DNA of 64,000 bases, from assembly GCF_007097385.1 (NCBI RefSeq), contig NZ_VJZS01000013.1, positions 62,001-126,000 of the forward strand, in the 5' to 3' direction. Below the pieces are notes generated by a model that worked only from the letters and a program-made list of their open reading frames with translations, had not been told where the DNA came from and ran no database searches. Within the stretch, counting starts at the first letter, position 1, and every line of letters begins with the position of its first letter. Source of the DNA: Flavobacterium sp. ZT3R18 (GTDB lineage: Bacteria > Bacteroidota > Bacteroidia > Flavobacteriales > Flavobacteriaceae). Below are positions 34,334-44,954 of the stretch, piece by piece. The translations under genes and the position numbers were made by a program.

Positions 34334-35701
34334 TTAATTCCAACCGCCCCCCAATGCTCTATACAATTGTATCATGGAACTCAATTGATTTTGGGTTAAC
34401 TCAGAAAGACTCAATTCGGCGTCAAATAACGAACGTTGCACTTCCAAAACTTCTAAGTAAGAAACATAACCGTTGTAATATCTGGCATCAGACAATTCTA
34501 AGTTTTTCCTTGCTGCCATTACTTGTTTGTTTCTAGCCGTCCATTCTTCTTTGTAAGTTCTTACATTTTGCAAGGCCTGCTCCACTTCTGCAACGGCGAC
34601 AATACAAGTCTTTTGATACGAAAGTCTTGATTCCTCAGCAATTTGTCTGTAGATGTCTACTCTTCGTTTATTTTTTCCAAAATTAAACAAAGGCCCTACA
34701 ACACTAGCACTTGCATTTTGTAAATATGAAGAACCATTAAATAAAGCACTCACGTCATTGTTGGCAAAACCCGCTAGAGCTGCAATATTAAAAGAAGGAA
34801 AACGCATGGCTTGTGCCACTCCGATTCTTTCATTGGATGCCATATAATACATTTCGGCCTGCTTTACATCAGGTCTATTTTTCAACAAAATAGACGGAAT
34901 GGAAACTGGTATAGTATTCGCCACTTGAAGCTCATAATTTGTTTTACCACGCTCAATTGCACCGGGAGCCTCACCTAACAAGATTGAGATCGTATTTTCA
35001 CGATCGGTTATTTGTCTCTTAATTGAAGGTATTACAGCTTCGGCAATTGCTACTTGTTGTTCTACTTGAACTTTATCCACTTCAGAAACATATCCAGCTA
35101 AAAACCTTTGATTAATGATGTCAAATGCCTTTTGTCTGGTTTCCAACGTTTTTTGTGTTACAATCAACTGATTATCAAAATCACGAAGCTGAAAATAAGC
35201 AACCGCAATGTCACTTACCAAATTAGAAAGAATGACTTTACGACCTTCCTCGCTAGCCAGTAATTCATCTTGAACCGCTCTATTCTCATGGCGTATTTTT
35301 CCCCAAAAATCCAATTCCCAAGACAAAGTAGCTGCCACATTAGAAGGCATAAAAGTCTTTTCATTGCTATTTACTGTTCCGCTATATCCAATGGCCGGTA
35401 ATAAATCCGTTTTGGTATATCCTAGTTCTGCTCTGGAACGTTCTATACGAGCCATGGCAATTTTCATGTCATAATTATTTTCTAATCCTTTGTAGATTAA
35501 CCTTTTTAAAACTTCATCATTAAAAAGATCAAACCATTTGACATTGACCACCGAGGCCAACGTATCAACATTTGCGGATCCATTATGAAAACTGGCTGCA
35601 TTTTGGTCTGCTGGTTTTTCATATTTAGGGACTACCAAACAACCCACAGGAAGTATTGCAAGTGTAAGAATGACAACTACTATTTTTAATTTATTCATCA
35701 T
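34334..35701 (-). CDS. RND efflux outer-membrane channel (NodT/OprM-type lipoprotein)
   Basis: 455 residues. Lipobox in LPVGCLVVP predicts an N-terminal lipid anchor. Two OEP repeats of alternating strands and long helices follow (GLENNYDMKIAMARIERSRAE... , QRFLAGYVSEVDKVQVEQQV...). Forms the trimeric exit duct of a tripartite pump. Its start overlaps the pump gene end by 11 nt, consistent with an operon of adaptor, pump, channel. Confidence 0.92.
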   Translation of the reverse strand: MMNKLKIVVVILTLAILPVGCLVVPKYEKPADQNAASFHNGSANVDTLASVVNVKWFDLFNDEVLKRLIYKGLENNYDMKIAMARIERSRAELGYTKTDLLPAIGYSGTVNSNEKTFMPSNVAATLSWELDFWGKIRHENRAVQDELLASEEGRKVILSNLVSDIAVAYFQLRDFDNQLIVTQKTLETRQKAFDIINQRFLAGYVSEVDKVQVEQQVAIAEAVIPSIKRQITDRENTISILLGEAPGAIERGKTNYELQVANTIPVSIPSILLKNRPDVKQAEMYYMASNERIGVAQAMRFPSFNIAALAGFANNDVSALFNGSSYLQNASASVVGPLFNFGKNKRRVDIYRQIAEESRLSYQKTCIVAVAEVEQALQNVRTYKEEWTARNKQVMAARKNLELSDARYYNGYVSYLEVLEVQRSLFDAELSLSELTQNQLSSMIQLYRALGGGWN

Positions 35702-38700
35702 GTTCTGTAGTTTTTGAATCCATACTATTTTCCTTTGCTACAACCTCAACCTTCTTTTTTCCGATATTTTCAATCATTACATATAAACCCGGTACAATTA
35801 ACACTCCAAGAACTGTTGCTATTAACATCCCGCTGAATACTGCCATTCCCATTACGATACGTGCTTGCGAACCTGCGCCTGTAGCCGTAAGCAACGGCAC
35901 AACTCCAAGTATAAAGGCAAAAGCTGTCATTAATATAGGTCGAAAACGAAGTTTTGCCGCTATCATTGCCGAATCGTATAGCGGTTTACCTTTCTCATAT
36001 TCTTCTTTGGCAAACTCTACGATAAGGATGGCATTTTTCGCCACCAATCCGATGAGCAATACCAAACCAATTTGTGCAAACACGTTGTTCACATAGGCAT
36101 CACTACCCATTCTTGCCAAAAACAATCCTAAAAATGCTCCAAATACCGCCAAAGGTGCTCCAAGCAATACACTAAAAGGCAATTTCCAGCTTTCGTATTG
36201 GGCAGCAAGAATTAAAAACACAAAAATCAATGCCATTAAAAACACTGAACTTCCACCTGGCGAATGTTTCTCCTGATAGGAAAGATTAATATAATCATAA
36301 CTCATATCGGCAGGCAAAGTTTCCTTAGCTACTTCTTCTAATGCGTCCATAGCCTGCGAGCTACTGTACCCATCATTTGGGGTTCCTCCTATTTCAGCCG
36401 CCCTGAATAAGTTAAGACGATTCGTAAAATCAGGTCCAGCAACTTTTGTAGCGGTAACCAAAGTTGATATTGGCAACATATCGCCGTTATTATTTCTAAC
36501 GTAAATTTTATTTAAATTTTCAGGTTTCAACCTGTCAACGGCATCACCTTGCAAATACACTTTATACTGACGACCAAAACGGTTGAAATCATTCACATAA
36601 CTTCCTCCCAAAAAAGTACCCAGCACTTCGGTAACCTTAGAAACAGGCACACCTAATTTCATGGCTTTGTCGTTATCGATATCTAACTTTATCTGAGGTG
36701 TCCCAGCATTAAAGGTGGTATAAATCCTTTTTATTTCTGGGCGTTTTTGAGCAGCCGCAATAAAAGCTTGTGTTTGCTGAGCTAGATATTGCGCAGAGTT
36801 TCCGCCTCTATCCTGTAGCATTAAACTAAAACCTGCCGATGCTCCTAAACCTTGAATCGCTGGAGGTCCAATTGCAAAAACGGTTGCTGTTGTAATTTGT
36901 GTTGAAAATTTCGCATTCAACCTGTCAATCAATTTTTTGGCCGTTTCAGCCCTTTCTTCCCAAGGCTTTAAGGATATAAAAATAAAAGCATTGTTCGGTT
37001 GATAGGAATTGGTAAGCATACTAAATCCATTAATTGTAGTATAAGATAGAATGGATTCTTCTTGTTTTAAAAATCCATCAACTTTTTTTGAAATTTCATC
37101 GGTACGCTGAAGAGAGGATGCAGGAGGTAATGCAATATTAACCAAGACATAGCCTTGATCTTCTTCTGGTATAAATCCTATTGGAATCTTTTTGCCCAAT
37201 AAAGCGACAGCCGCTAAAATTACAACGAGTAAAACGACAATGCGTGCTCCCTTTTTAGCAAAAAAAGTGGCACCTTTTAAATAACCTCCAGTAACTTTTT
37301 CAAAAACTCTATTGAAACCTGCAAAAAACTTAGCCAACCATCCTGTTTGTTCTTCTACTGGTTTTGTGGGTTTTAGAAGCATAGCACAAAGGGCGGGGCT
37401 TAACGACAAGGCACTGAATGCCGAAAACGCCACAGATACTGCAATGGTTATGGCAAATTGCTGATAAAAACGACCTGTGATACCGGGTGTCATTGCAACG
37501 GGTACAAACACGGCTATCAAAATAAGTGCAATGGCAATTACCGGACCCGAGACTTCTCGCATGGCTTGTATCGTTGCTTCCCGAGGAGATTTACCCTTTT
37601 CAATATGATGCATCACGGCCTCGACCACCACAATGGCATCATCGACAACAATACCAATTGCGAGTACTAATCCTAATAACGAAAGTGTGTTTATGGAGAA
37701 TCCCAATAATGGAAAAACAGCAATGGTTCCTATTAATGAAACGGGTACTGTAATTAATGGAATTAAAGTAGCTCGCCAGTTTTGAAGAAATATAAATACA
37801 ACAAGAATAACGAGCACAATGGCTTCAAAAAGAGTATGAACTATGTCCTCAACACCTGCCGTTATAGCAAGTGTTGTATCTAAGGATTCTTGGTAAGCAA
37901 TGTCTTGAGGAAACTTCTCCGCCATTTCTTTCATTGCTTTTTTGGCTAAACCAGCCACTTCAAGCGCATTACTTCCTGGCATTTGATATAAAGCAACTAC
38001 CGCACTTGGTGAACTGTTTCGTCGGGCAGTAGAACTGTAGTTTTCAGTACCCAATTCAATACGGGATATATCACTTAACAAAACCTGAGAGCCATCTTCC
38101 TTACTTCGAACAACTATTTCGCCAAATTGCTTTTCAGTAACCAAGCGATCCTGTAATGTAACACCATAAGTAAACTCTGTTCCCATTGGTGCAGGCTCAG
38201 CTCCGAATTTCCCACCGGGGCTAATCATATTTTGGGCGTTCAGTGCATTTTTTACATCTTCAACTGTGATTCCCAATTTAGACATTACATCTGCCTTTAA
38301 CCAAACACGCATAGAATAGTCGCTTCCTCCAAAAAGAGAAACCTCACCAACTCCTTTTATACGAGCCAATTGATCTACTATATTGATGCTCGCATAATTA
38401 TTCAAGAATTTGGCATCATATTTTGGGTTGGTAGATGTGATGGTAAACAGCATCATCGGAAACGATAGTGATTTTTTTACCACTACCCCTTGTTGTTTTA
38501 CACTAGACGGCATAAAAGGAGCCGATTGTGCCTGACGGTTTTGGGTAAGCATGTTGGCATTATCCAAATTGGTCCCTACATCAAAAGTAACATCAATGGT
38601 ACAAGCTCCATCTGATGTGTTGGTAGATTTCATGTAAAGCATCTGCTCTACTCCATTTACCTTTTGTTCAATTGGAGTAGCAACAGCTTGTTCTACGTTT

Positions 38701-38864
38701 AAAGCATTAGCTCCTGTAAATTTGGTACTAATTTTTACAACTGGCGGATTGATATCTGGATATTGTGATATTGGCGTTTTTTGCAATGCCAGCAATCCGA
38801 GTATCACAATGATGATACTGATTACCATGGCTACAATTGGTCTTCTAACAAAAAATTCTCCCAT
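35691..38864 (-). CDS. RND multidrug efflux pump, HAE1 (AcrB-type)
   Basis: 1057 residues with 12 spans and two large periplasmic loops. MGEFFVRRPIVAMVISIIIV at the N-terminus, GIVVDDAIVVVEAVMHHIEK (helix 4 Asp pair that carries protons) and the second-half GLVAKNAILIVEFAKE are diagnostic. Exports hydrophobic or amphiphilic compounds with proton motive force. The C-terminus has a charged extension after YVMIENIGKKK. No regulator gene is adjacent. Confidence 0.95.
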   Translation of the reverse strand: MGEFFVRRPIVAMVISIIIVILGLLALQKTPISQYPDINPPVVKISTKFTGANALNVEQAVATPIEQKVNGVEQMLYMKSTNTSDGACTIDVTFDVGTNLDNANMLTQNRQAQSAPFMPSSVKQQGVVVKKSLSFPMMLFTITSTNPKYDAKFLNNYASINIVDQLARIKGVGEVSLFGGSDYSMRVWLKADVMSKLGITVEDVKNALNAQNMISPGGKFGAEPAPMGTEFTYGVTLQDRLVTEKQFGEIVVRSKEDGSQVLLSDISRIELGTENYSSTARRNSSPSAVVALYQMPGSNALEVAGLAKKAMKEMAEKFPQDIAYQESLDTTLAITAGVEDIVHTLFEAIVLVILVVFIFLQNWRATLIPLITVPVSLIGTIAVFPLLGFSINTLSLLGLVLAIGIVVDDAIVVVEAVMHHIEKGKSPREATIQAMREVSGPVIAIALILIAVFVPVAMTPGITGRFYQQFAITIAVSVAFSAFSALSLSPALCAMLLKPTKPVEEQTGWLAKFFAGFNRVFEKVTGGYLKGATFFAKKGARIVVLLVVILAAVALLGKKIPIGFIPEEDQGYVLVNIALPPASSLQRTDEISKKVDGFLKQEESILSYTTINGFSMLTNSYQPNNAFIFISLKPWEERAETAKKLIDRLNAKFSTQITTATVFAIGPPAIQGLGASAGFSLMLQDRGGNSAQYLAQQTQAFIAAAQKRPEIKRIYTTFNAGTPQIKLDIDNDKAMKLGVPVSKVTEVLGTFLGGSYVNDFNRFGRQYKVYLQGDAVDRLKPENLNKIYVRNNNGDMLPISTLVTATKVAGPDFTNRLNLFRAAEIGGTPNDGYSSSQAMDALEEVAKETLPADMSYDYINLSYQEKHSPGGSSVFLMALIFVFLILAAQYESWKLPFSVLLGAPLAVFGAFLGLFLARMGSDAYVNNVFAQIGLVLLIGLVAKNAILIVEFAKEEYEKGKPLYDSAMIAAKLRFRPILMTAFAFILGVVPLLTATGAGSQARIVMGMAVFSGMLIATVLGVLIVPGLYVMIENIGKKKVEVVAKENSMDSKTTEHDE

Positions 38865-38897
38865 AATGATGTTTCTAAATTATTTAGTTAGCGCTGC

Positions 38898-40046
38898 TTA
38901 ATTTTCTGATTTACCTGGAGTCCAGTTAATACCCTTTGGAACTATAACACTACCACTTTTCAACAAGGAAGTTCCGCCAAGGGCAATTTTATCATTGGCA
39001 ACTAATCCACCTGTAACAACATAAGAATCTTTGTATGCTGGACCAATTTGCACCATTTTCATCTCCACTTTATTGCTTTTGTCTAACACATAAACCTGAA
39101 AAATTCCTTGCATTTCAATAACGGAACGTTGAGGGATAAGTAATGCATTTTTACGAACATCTGTAACTACCAGAATTTTAGCGAATTGACCCGGTCGAAT
39201 TAATCGGTCAGGATTAGCAAATGCAGCTTCAAAAGTTACTGCTCCTGTAGTTGGGTCTATTTGTCTATCGGCAAAACTTATTTTACCGGTTTCTGAATAA
39301 ACTGACCCATCAGATAATACTAATGAAACTGACTTCCCTATTCCTACTAGGCTTGAATTTTTCTTTGTAAATTCTCTAAAAATTCGAAGGTATTCCTGTT
39401 CACTCATCGTAAATCGAACACGCACATCTCCTAAGTCTGAAATGGTATTTAAAACAGAGGCCGCTCCTGGTCGAACATAATCCCCTTCCCTAACTTTTGA
39501 TATCCCTATTAATCCTGAAATTGGAGCAACAACTCTACAATATCCTAATTCTATTTTTGCATTTTGCAAATTTGCCATCGCTGCTTTTATGGAGGCTGTT
39601 GCCGCATTATAAGCCGATTTTGCCGCTATTAATTCCCTTTGGCTAACAGCATTCATTTTGGCCAATGGCACCATCATATCATAATCTGATTTGGTTTTTG
39701 CCAATCTAGCTTCCACCTCTGCCAAGGACCCTTCAGCCTGATTTACTTTGGCCTGAAAAGGCAAAGGGTCTATAGTATATAACAGCTGTCCTTTAGTTAC
39801 CACATTTCCTTCTTTAAAATTGAGGCTTTCAATCACACCATCAACTCTAGGGTTAATCTGTATATCCGATTGTCCAAAAGTTTGCCCTGTAAATTCCGAT
39901 TCGAGTCTTACATCCTGTTGCAGCACTTTTACAACCGAAATTTCGAGGGGTTTGGCCTCTGGTGCTACTTCCTTTTTACAAGAAATCCATAAAGCCGAGA
40001 AAGCTAAAACAAAAAGTAAAATTCTAATCTTTTTCAGTGCATTCAT
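38898..40046 (-). CDS. RND efflux periplasmic adaptor (AcrA-type)
   Basis: 382 residues. A lipoprotein signal (FSALWISCKKE), a lipoyl/barrel-sandwich domain (GVIESLNFKEGNVVTKGQLL, and the mirrored RVVAPISGLIGISKVREGD), a helical hairpin between them and beta-barrel domains after. Bridges the pump to the outer-membrane channel. First gene of the efflux operon, 33 nt before the pump gene. Confidence 0.93.
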   Translation of the reverse strand: MNALKKIRILLFVLAFSALWISCKKEVAPEAKPLEISVVKVLQQDVRLESEFTGQTFGQSDIQINPRVDGVIESLNFKEGNVVTKGQLLYTIDPLPFQAKVNQAEGSLAEVEARLAKTKSDYDMMVPLAKMNAVSQRELIAAKSAYNAATASIKAAMANLQNAKIELGYCRVVAPISGLIGISKVREGDYVRPGAASVLNTISDLGDVRVRFTMSEQEYLRIFREFTKKNSSLVGIGKSVSLVLSDGSVYSETGKISFADRQIDPTTGAVTFEAAFANPDRLIRPGQFAKILVVTDVRKNALLIPQRSVIEMQGIFQVYVLDKSNKVEMKMVQIGPAYKDSYVVTGGLVANDKIALGGTSLLKSGSVIVPKGINWTPGKSEN

Positions 40047-40303
40047 AAAATTATTATTAAATTAATAGAAACAAAAATATTGACTAAACTTTTCAGTGGC
40101 AGGAAATTACAAAAAACAAGTGGATAACTCTTAATAATTAATATAAAAATAGAAAATTTATTACTGTTTCAAATTAAACCTCCTGATCCCTCCATCATTC
40201 CTAATAAAAACAATTTCTGATATTTTTTTTCACTAAATTAGTACAGTCGATTCAATTCCGTTTTTCATCAAAAAAAAACAGAACTTACCAACTTTCAACA
40301 ACC

Positions 40304-41302
40304 ATGCCACTAACAACAAAATTCCCAATTATGCTTAAATCAAACAAGAAAGACTCGAATGACTTTAAGGAAGGAATAATTGACCTAAGTGCTTTAAGTA
40401 AAAAAGAACTGATACAACGAGCCAAAAATTTCTCAAAACAATATTGCGTTGGCAATGGCGATGGTTTTAAACTGAAAGACTATGAAACCAAAGCCGGGTT
40501 TAACTTAGGCGATGAAGGGAAACCTCTGGTAAATCAAACCTTGCAAATAGGTGTTGAAGCCTTGGCTGCCATGCAAGATGTGTTATATGCTCAAGATAAA
40601 TGGTCTTTATTACTCGTTTTTCAAGCTATGGATGCTGCTGGCAAAGACGGGGCTATCAAACATGTGATGTCTGGTGTCAATCCACAAGGATGCCAAGTTT
40701 CCTCATTCAAAGCACCAAGCCCTGAGGAGTTGGACCACGATTTTTTATGGCGTTGCCAAAAACATTTACCAGAACGAGGACGCATTGGGATTTTTAATCG
40801 TTCCTATTATGAAGAAGTGTTGGTCGTACGCGTACACGAAGCAATTTTGAAAAGCCAAAAACTTCCCGAAAAACTAATTACCAAAGACATTTGGGAGAAT
40901 CGCTTTGAAGACATTCGAAACTTCGAAAAATACCTGAATAGAAACGGAACCATCGTACTCAAATTTTTCCTTAACGTTTCTAAAAAAGAACAAAAAGAAC
41001 GTTTTATAGAACGCGTTGACAATCCTGATAAAAATTGGAAATTTAATGCCGCTGATGCAAAAGAACGAGGATATTGGAATGATTACATGGATGCCTACGA
41101 GGAATTAATAAAGAACACCTCGACCATAAAATCTCCTTGGTATGTGATTCCAGCCGATAATAAATCTTATGCTCGTATCGCCATTGCATCGGCAATAATT
41201 ACCGCATTAGATGAAATGGATTTAGAATATCCAAAAGTAAGTGCTGCCAAAATAGCCGAGTTACACGCTATCAAACAAGCATTGCTAGACGAGAAAGACT
41301 AA
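40304..41302 (+). CDS. ppk2: Polyphosphate kinase 2 family protein (class III-like)
   Basis: Up to 332 residues; an alternative ATG at 40331 would give 323. The Walker A region FQAMDAAGKDGAIKHVMSG, then SFKAPSPEELDHDFLWR and GRIGIFNRSYYEEVLVVRVH are the PPK2 signatures; the SFKxPxxxELxHDFLWR form is that of class III enzymes, which use polyphosphate to phosphorylate AMP and ADP. Cytosolic. It makes nucleotides from polyphosphate when energy is short. Gene stands alone. Confidence 0.92.
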   Translation: MPLTTKFPIMLKSNKKDSNDFKEGIIDLSALSKKELIQRAKNFSKQYCVGNGDGFKLKDYETKAGFNLGDEGKPLVNQTLQIGVEALAAMQDVLYAQDKWSLLLVFQAMDAAGKDGAIKHVMSGVNPQGCQVSSFKAPSPEELDHDFLWRCQKHLPERGRIGIFNRSYYEEVLVVRVHEAILKSQKLPEKLITKDIWENRFEDIRNFEKYLNRNGTIVLKFFLNVSKKEQKERFIERVDNPDKNWKFNAADAKERGYWNDYMDAYEELIKNTSTIKSPWYVIPADNKSYARIAIASAIITALDEMDLEYPKVSAAKIAELHAIKQALLDEKD

Positions 41303-41505
41303 CGCAGCTCATAGTAATTAGTAAAAAGTGATTAGCCCTTAAGTATAATAGAAACAGAGGATTCCCAATTAAAGTAAATACAATTATTTTATTTTCCGAT
41401 ACATATAACCATAAGTGAGTGATAAATTAGGACGAATAAGCTAATCACTAAGAACTATTCACTAATCACGGAATAGCTACATACATATCATTTAATTTTC
41501 GAATT

Positions 41506-43176
41506 ATGACTTCTAAACTTTTCCCTGCAACCGACTGGATTAAAGGATACAAGACAAAAACTCTAAAAAGTGACTTTGTTGCCGGAATAACATTAGCAGC
41601 CTATGGAATCCCCGTATCGCTTGCCTATGCTACCCTTGCAGGACTACCTCCTCAGTATGGAATTTACGGCTATCTTATTGGCGGATTGTTTTATGCCTTA
41701 TTGGGAACTAGCAAGCAACTGGCCATTGGACCCACATCGGCAATTTCCTTACTTATTGGCACCACCATTGCTGATATGGCTCATGGCGATGTACAACGAT
41801 GGGCAGATATCGCCTCACTCACGGCTCTGGTATTTGCTTGCATGGCGATACTTGCCTATCTCTTGCGATTGAGTGGTATTATCAATTTTATTAGCGAAAC
41901 CGTTTTGGTCGGTTTCAAAGCCGGGGCTGCTATAACGATTGGCTTAACACAATTGCCCAAATTATTTGGAGTCAAAGGTGGTGGCGAAAATTTTTTACAC
42001 CGCATAATTACTCTTTTTCAACAACTTCCCGACACTAATACTGCCGTTTTTATTTTTGGTATTGCCGCCATTATTATTCTAATTGTTGGTGAAAAAATGG
42101 CACCGGGAAAACCAATAGCAATCCTAATTGTAATTCTGTCCATTGTGCTCATTTCGATAACATCATTAGGCCTTCACGGATTCAAAACCGTCGGGATTAT
42201 TCCAACTGGATTGCCTGAATTTCATTTGCCATCATTGCGCATTAAAGATGTAGATGGAGTACTGCCGCTCGCTTTGGCCTGTTTTCTATTATCCTATATC
42301 GAAAGTGTTTCGGCAGCCAGAACATTGGCACAAAAAAACGGATACATCATCGATACACGCCAAGAATTACTGGCGCTTGGAATTGCCAATGCTGCCGTAG
42401 CATTCGGTCAGGGTTATCCAGTTGCAGGCGGATTATCCCAATCGGCAGTAAACGACACCGCTGGCGCCAAAACACCACTTTCATTGGTATTTGCATCGGC
42501 AACCATTGCAATCTGTTTATTATTTTTAACTGGATTTCTTCAAAATCTCCCAACAGTAATTTTGGCTTCCATTGTGTTGGTAGCCATCAGAGGCCTTTTC
42601 GATCTAAAGGAAATGAAACATCTGTATAAAATAAACAAACAGGAATTTTACGTTGCCATGATTGCACTTGTCGGAGTGCTCATTTGGGGAATCTTAAGGG
42701 GAGTTTTACTGGCAGCCATAGTAACTTTACTGTTATTGATAAAAGGAACTTCAAACCCAAACGTTGCTTTTTTAGGCAGAATCCCCGGCACCAAACGCTA
42801 TTCTGACATAGAGCGCCATCCCGACAACGAAAATATCGAAGGCATATTGATAGTTCGCGTCGAATCGGCTATATTGTATTTTAACTCTGAATACATCAAA
42901 GAGCAAATATGGTTAAAGATCAACAGCGAAACTAATCCAGTAAAAACAATAATATTAGATCTCAATTCCTCTCCTCATATCGATATTGGTGGTGCACGCT
43001 TTTTAAAACATCTTTTTTTAGATTTAAAAGTTAAAAACATTTCGCTAAAAATTGCCGAAGCCCGCTCAGAGGTCCGTGATATTTTGCGTGACGAAAAACT
43101 AGAATCACTTTTAGGCCACATCAGCCGTTTTGTTTCTGTAGATGATTTAGTAGTCGAAGCAACAAAAAATAATTAG
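41506..43176 (+). CDS. SulP family anion transporter with STAS domain
   Basis: 556 residues. The membrane part (about 20-420) starts DFVAGITLAAYGIPVSLAYA and has GLPPQYGIYGYLIGGLFYALLG; the cytosolic STAS domain (about 435-550, ILIVRVESAILYFNSEYI and ILDLNSSPHIDIGGARFL) ends it. SulP proteins move sulfate, bicarbonate or other anions; the exact ion is not readable from the sequence. Followed by a 388-nt repeat-rich gap. Confidence 0.93.
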   Translation: MTSKLFPATDWIKGYKTKTLKSDFVAGITLAAYGIPVSLAYATLAGLPPQYGIYGYLIGGLFYALLGTSKQLAIGPTSAISLLIGTTIADMAHGDVQRWADIASLTALVFACMAILAYLLRLSGIINFISETVLVGFKAGAAITIGLTQLPKLFGVKGGGENFLHRIITLFQQLPDTNTAVFIFGIAAIIILIVGEKMAPGKPIAILIVILSIVLISITSLGLHGFKTVGIIPTGLPEFHLPSLRIKDVDGVLPLALACFLLSYIESVSAARTLAQKNGYIIDTRQELLALGIANAAVAFGQGYPVAGGLSQSAVNDTAGAKTPLSLVFASATIAICLLFLTGFLQNLPTVILASIVLVAIRGLFDLKEMKHLYKINKQEFYVAMIALVGVLIWGILRGVLLAAIVTLLLLIKGTSNPNVAFLGRIPGTKRYSDIERHPDNENIEGILIVRVESAILYFNSEYIKEQIWLKINSETNPVKTIILDLNSSPHIDIGGARFLKHLFLDLKVKNISLKIAEARSEVRDILRDEKLESLLGHISRFVSVDDLVVEATKNN

Positions 43177-43228
43177 AAAGTAGCACCTGCTGTCTGGCTC
43201 AATGCAATTAAGGTTAAGTTCCATTTTT

Positions 43229-43294
43229 TCTCGCGAAGACGCAAAGACGCAAAGTTCAGAACCGTTTTCTTTGCGTCTTAGCGCCTTTGCGAGA
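43229..43294. repeat. Inverted repeat with GACGCAAAG units
   Basis: TCTCGCGAAGACGCAAAGAC (from 43229) and, in reverse, CTTTGCGTCTTAGCGCCTTTG (from 43269) pair over about 26 nt with a few mismatches. This is a familiar Bacteroidetes dispersed palindrome. Could form a cruciform or end the sulP transcript. Confidence 0.65.
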
Positions 43295-43349
43295 GCTAGA
43301 TTTAGAAAAAGTCTAGAAATAAATCCTTAACTTAATGACATTGCTATCA

Positions 43350-43415
43350 GGCTATTCATCCTGCTTTGATAGCTAGCTGCTATCACTCACCCAAACCCGT
43401 AGGCCATCATCAAAA
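43350..43415. repeat. GCTAGCTGCTATC-type dispersed element, partial copy
   Basis: GGCTATTCATCCTGCTTTGA, TAGCTAGCTGCTATCACTCAC and GGCCATCATC match in order the second half of the longer copy at 63277-63340 after its hairpin. This copy lacks the hairpin. Confidence 0.65.
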
Positions 43416-43468
43416 TTGGTAAATCATAATATTCCGCTAATTAACACCCGAAAATCCCAAAAGTTCAC

Positions 43469-43476
43469 TAATTTTG
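43469..43476 (+). promoter_or_regulatory. Predicted -7 box of trhO
   Basis: TAATTTTG fits TAnnTTTG, giving a 5' UTR of about 80 nt. Confidence 0.4.
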
Positions 43477-43564
43477 CGCCCGATTTCAAACACGTATTCC
43501 CAAAATAATTGGAACCGTAAATTAGAATCAACTTATATTTTCTCAACTTAAAATAGTTTATAGC

Positions 43565-44932
43565 ATGCAACTGTACAACACTTTAAGCGCAGAGGAAAGA
43601 GCCACTATGATTGACGATGCCGGAAAGCAACGTCTCACATTGTCTTTTTACGCCTACGCGCAAATTCAAAATCCAACACAATTTCGTAACGAATTATTTC
43701 TGGCATGGAACCCACTCGAGGTACTGGGCCGAATTTATGTTGCCCACGAAGGGATCAACGCCCAACTATCGCTTCCGGCAGATCATTTCTACGAATTCAA
43801 AAACACCATAGAACAATACGATTTCATGAAAGGTATTCGGTTGAACATTGCCGTAGAGCATGACGATCATTCCTTTTTGAAACTCACCGTAAAAGTCCGC
43901 GACAAGATAGTCGCCGATGGATTGGTTGACGAAACTTTTGATGTAACCAATATCGGAATCCACCTAAAAGCCGCGGCATTCAACGAATTACTTGAAGACC
44001 CCAATACCATTTTGGTCGACATGAGAAATCATTACGAATCCGAAATTGGTCATTTTACCAAAGCCATCAGACCTGATGTCGATACTTTTAGAGAGTCATT
44101 GCCTATTATCGAAGAACAATTAGCCGAACACAAACAAGACAAAAAACTCTTGATGTATTGTACAGGAGGGATTCGTTGCGAAAAAGCCAGTGCTTACTTC
44201 AAACACAAAGGTTTCGAGAATGTGTACCAACTCGAAGGTGGAATTATCGAATACACCCGTCAAGTAAAAGCCGAAGGACTGGAAAGTAAATTCATTGGTA
44301 AAAACTTTGTTTTCGACCATCGCTTGGGCGAAAGAATTACGGATGATATTGTTTCGCAATGCCATCAATGTGGAGAACCTTGTGATGTGCATACCAATTG
44401 CATCAATGAAGGTTGTCATTTGCTTTTCATCCAATGTGATTCTTGCAAGGAAAAAATGGAAGGCTGCTGTTCAGATGAATGTATAACCGTAATCCATTTG
44501 CCAGAAGAAGAACAAAAAGCAATTCGAAGAGGTATTAAAAACGGAAATAAAATCTTCAAAAAAGGAAAATCAGACGTACTGACTTTCAAGAATAATCAAG
44601 ACCCGTTAGCAGCTGTTCCTAATCTTAGCGATTTGATAAAATCAAAAACTGTTGCTAAAAAAGAACCAAAAATAAAGAAACAATACATTGGAAAAGGAAC
44701 TCACTTTTTTCCAAAACCAAGTATTGCCCAGTTTTTAATTGAAGAAAACGAAATTAATATTGGAGATAAAATCTTAATCAAAGGTTCAACGACTGGCGAA
44801 CAACAACTCATCCTTGAAGAAATGTTTGTCAATGAAATCGCTTCTGCAAAAGGGGTAGTAGGCGACACTTGTACTTTTAAAGTTCCTTTTAGAATTAGAT
44901 TGTCGGATAAATTATATAAAGTTATAAATTAG
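43565..44932 (+). CDS. trhO: TrhO-type tRNA U34 hydroxylase with added U32-like C-terminal domain
   Basis: 455 residues. N-terminal YceA/acylphosphatase-like domain (about 20-110), rhodanese domain with active loop YCTGGIRCEKA (Cys about 199) and QLEGGIIEY, a Cys-rich zinc-type segment (about 265-305), a basic linker, and an additional domain (about 375-455, YIGKGTHFFPKPSIAQFLIE ... FRIRLSDKLYKV) absent from E. coli TrhO and matching the C-terminus of the U32 protein encoded at 45730. TrhO makes 5-hydroxyuridine at tRNA position 34 with O2. The C-terminal addition probably aids tRNA binding. Confidence 0.92.
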   Translation: MQLYNTLSAEERATMIDDAGKQRLTLSFYAYAQIQNPTQFRNELFLAWNPLEVLGRIYVAHEGINAQLSLPADHFYEFKNTIEQYDFMKGIRLNIAVEHDDHSFLKLTVKVRDKIVADGLVDETFDVTNIGIHLKAAAFNELLEDPNTILVDMRNHYESEIGHFTKAIRPDVDTFRESLPIIEEQLAEHKQDKKLLMYCTGGIRCEKASAYFKHKGFENVYQLEGGIIEYTRQVKAEGLESKFIGKNFVFDHRLGERITDDIVSQCHQCGEPCDVHTNCINEGCHLLFIQCDSCKEKMEGCCSDECITVIHLPEEEQKAIRRGIKNGNKIFKKGKSDVLTFKNNQDPLAAVPNLSDLIKSKTVAKKEPKIKKQYIGKGTHFFPKPSIAQFLIEENEINIGDKILIKGSTTGEQQLILEEMFVNEIASAKGVVGDTCTFKVPFRIRLSDKLYKVIN

Positions 44933-44954
44933 TAGCAATTTCAAACTAATTTAT

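Noticed and set aside
41303..41505. Repeats of ACTAATCAC in the gap before the SulP gene
   Set aside because: Two or three short matches (GTGATTAG, CTAATCAC, ACTAATCAC) were seen, too short and AT-rich to separate from chance.
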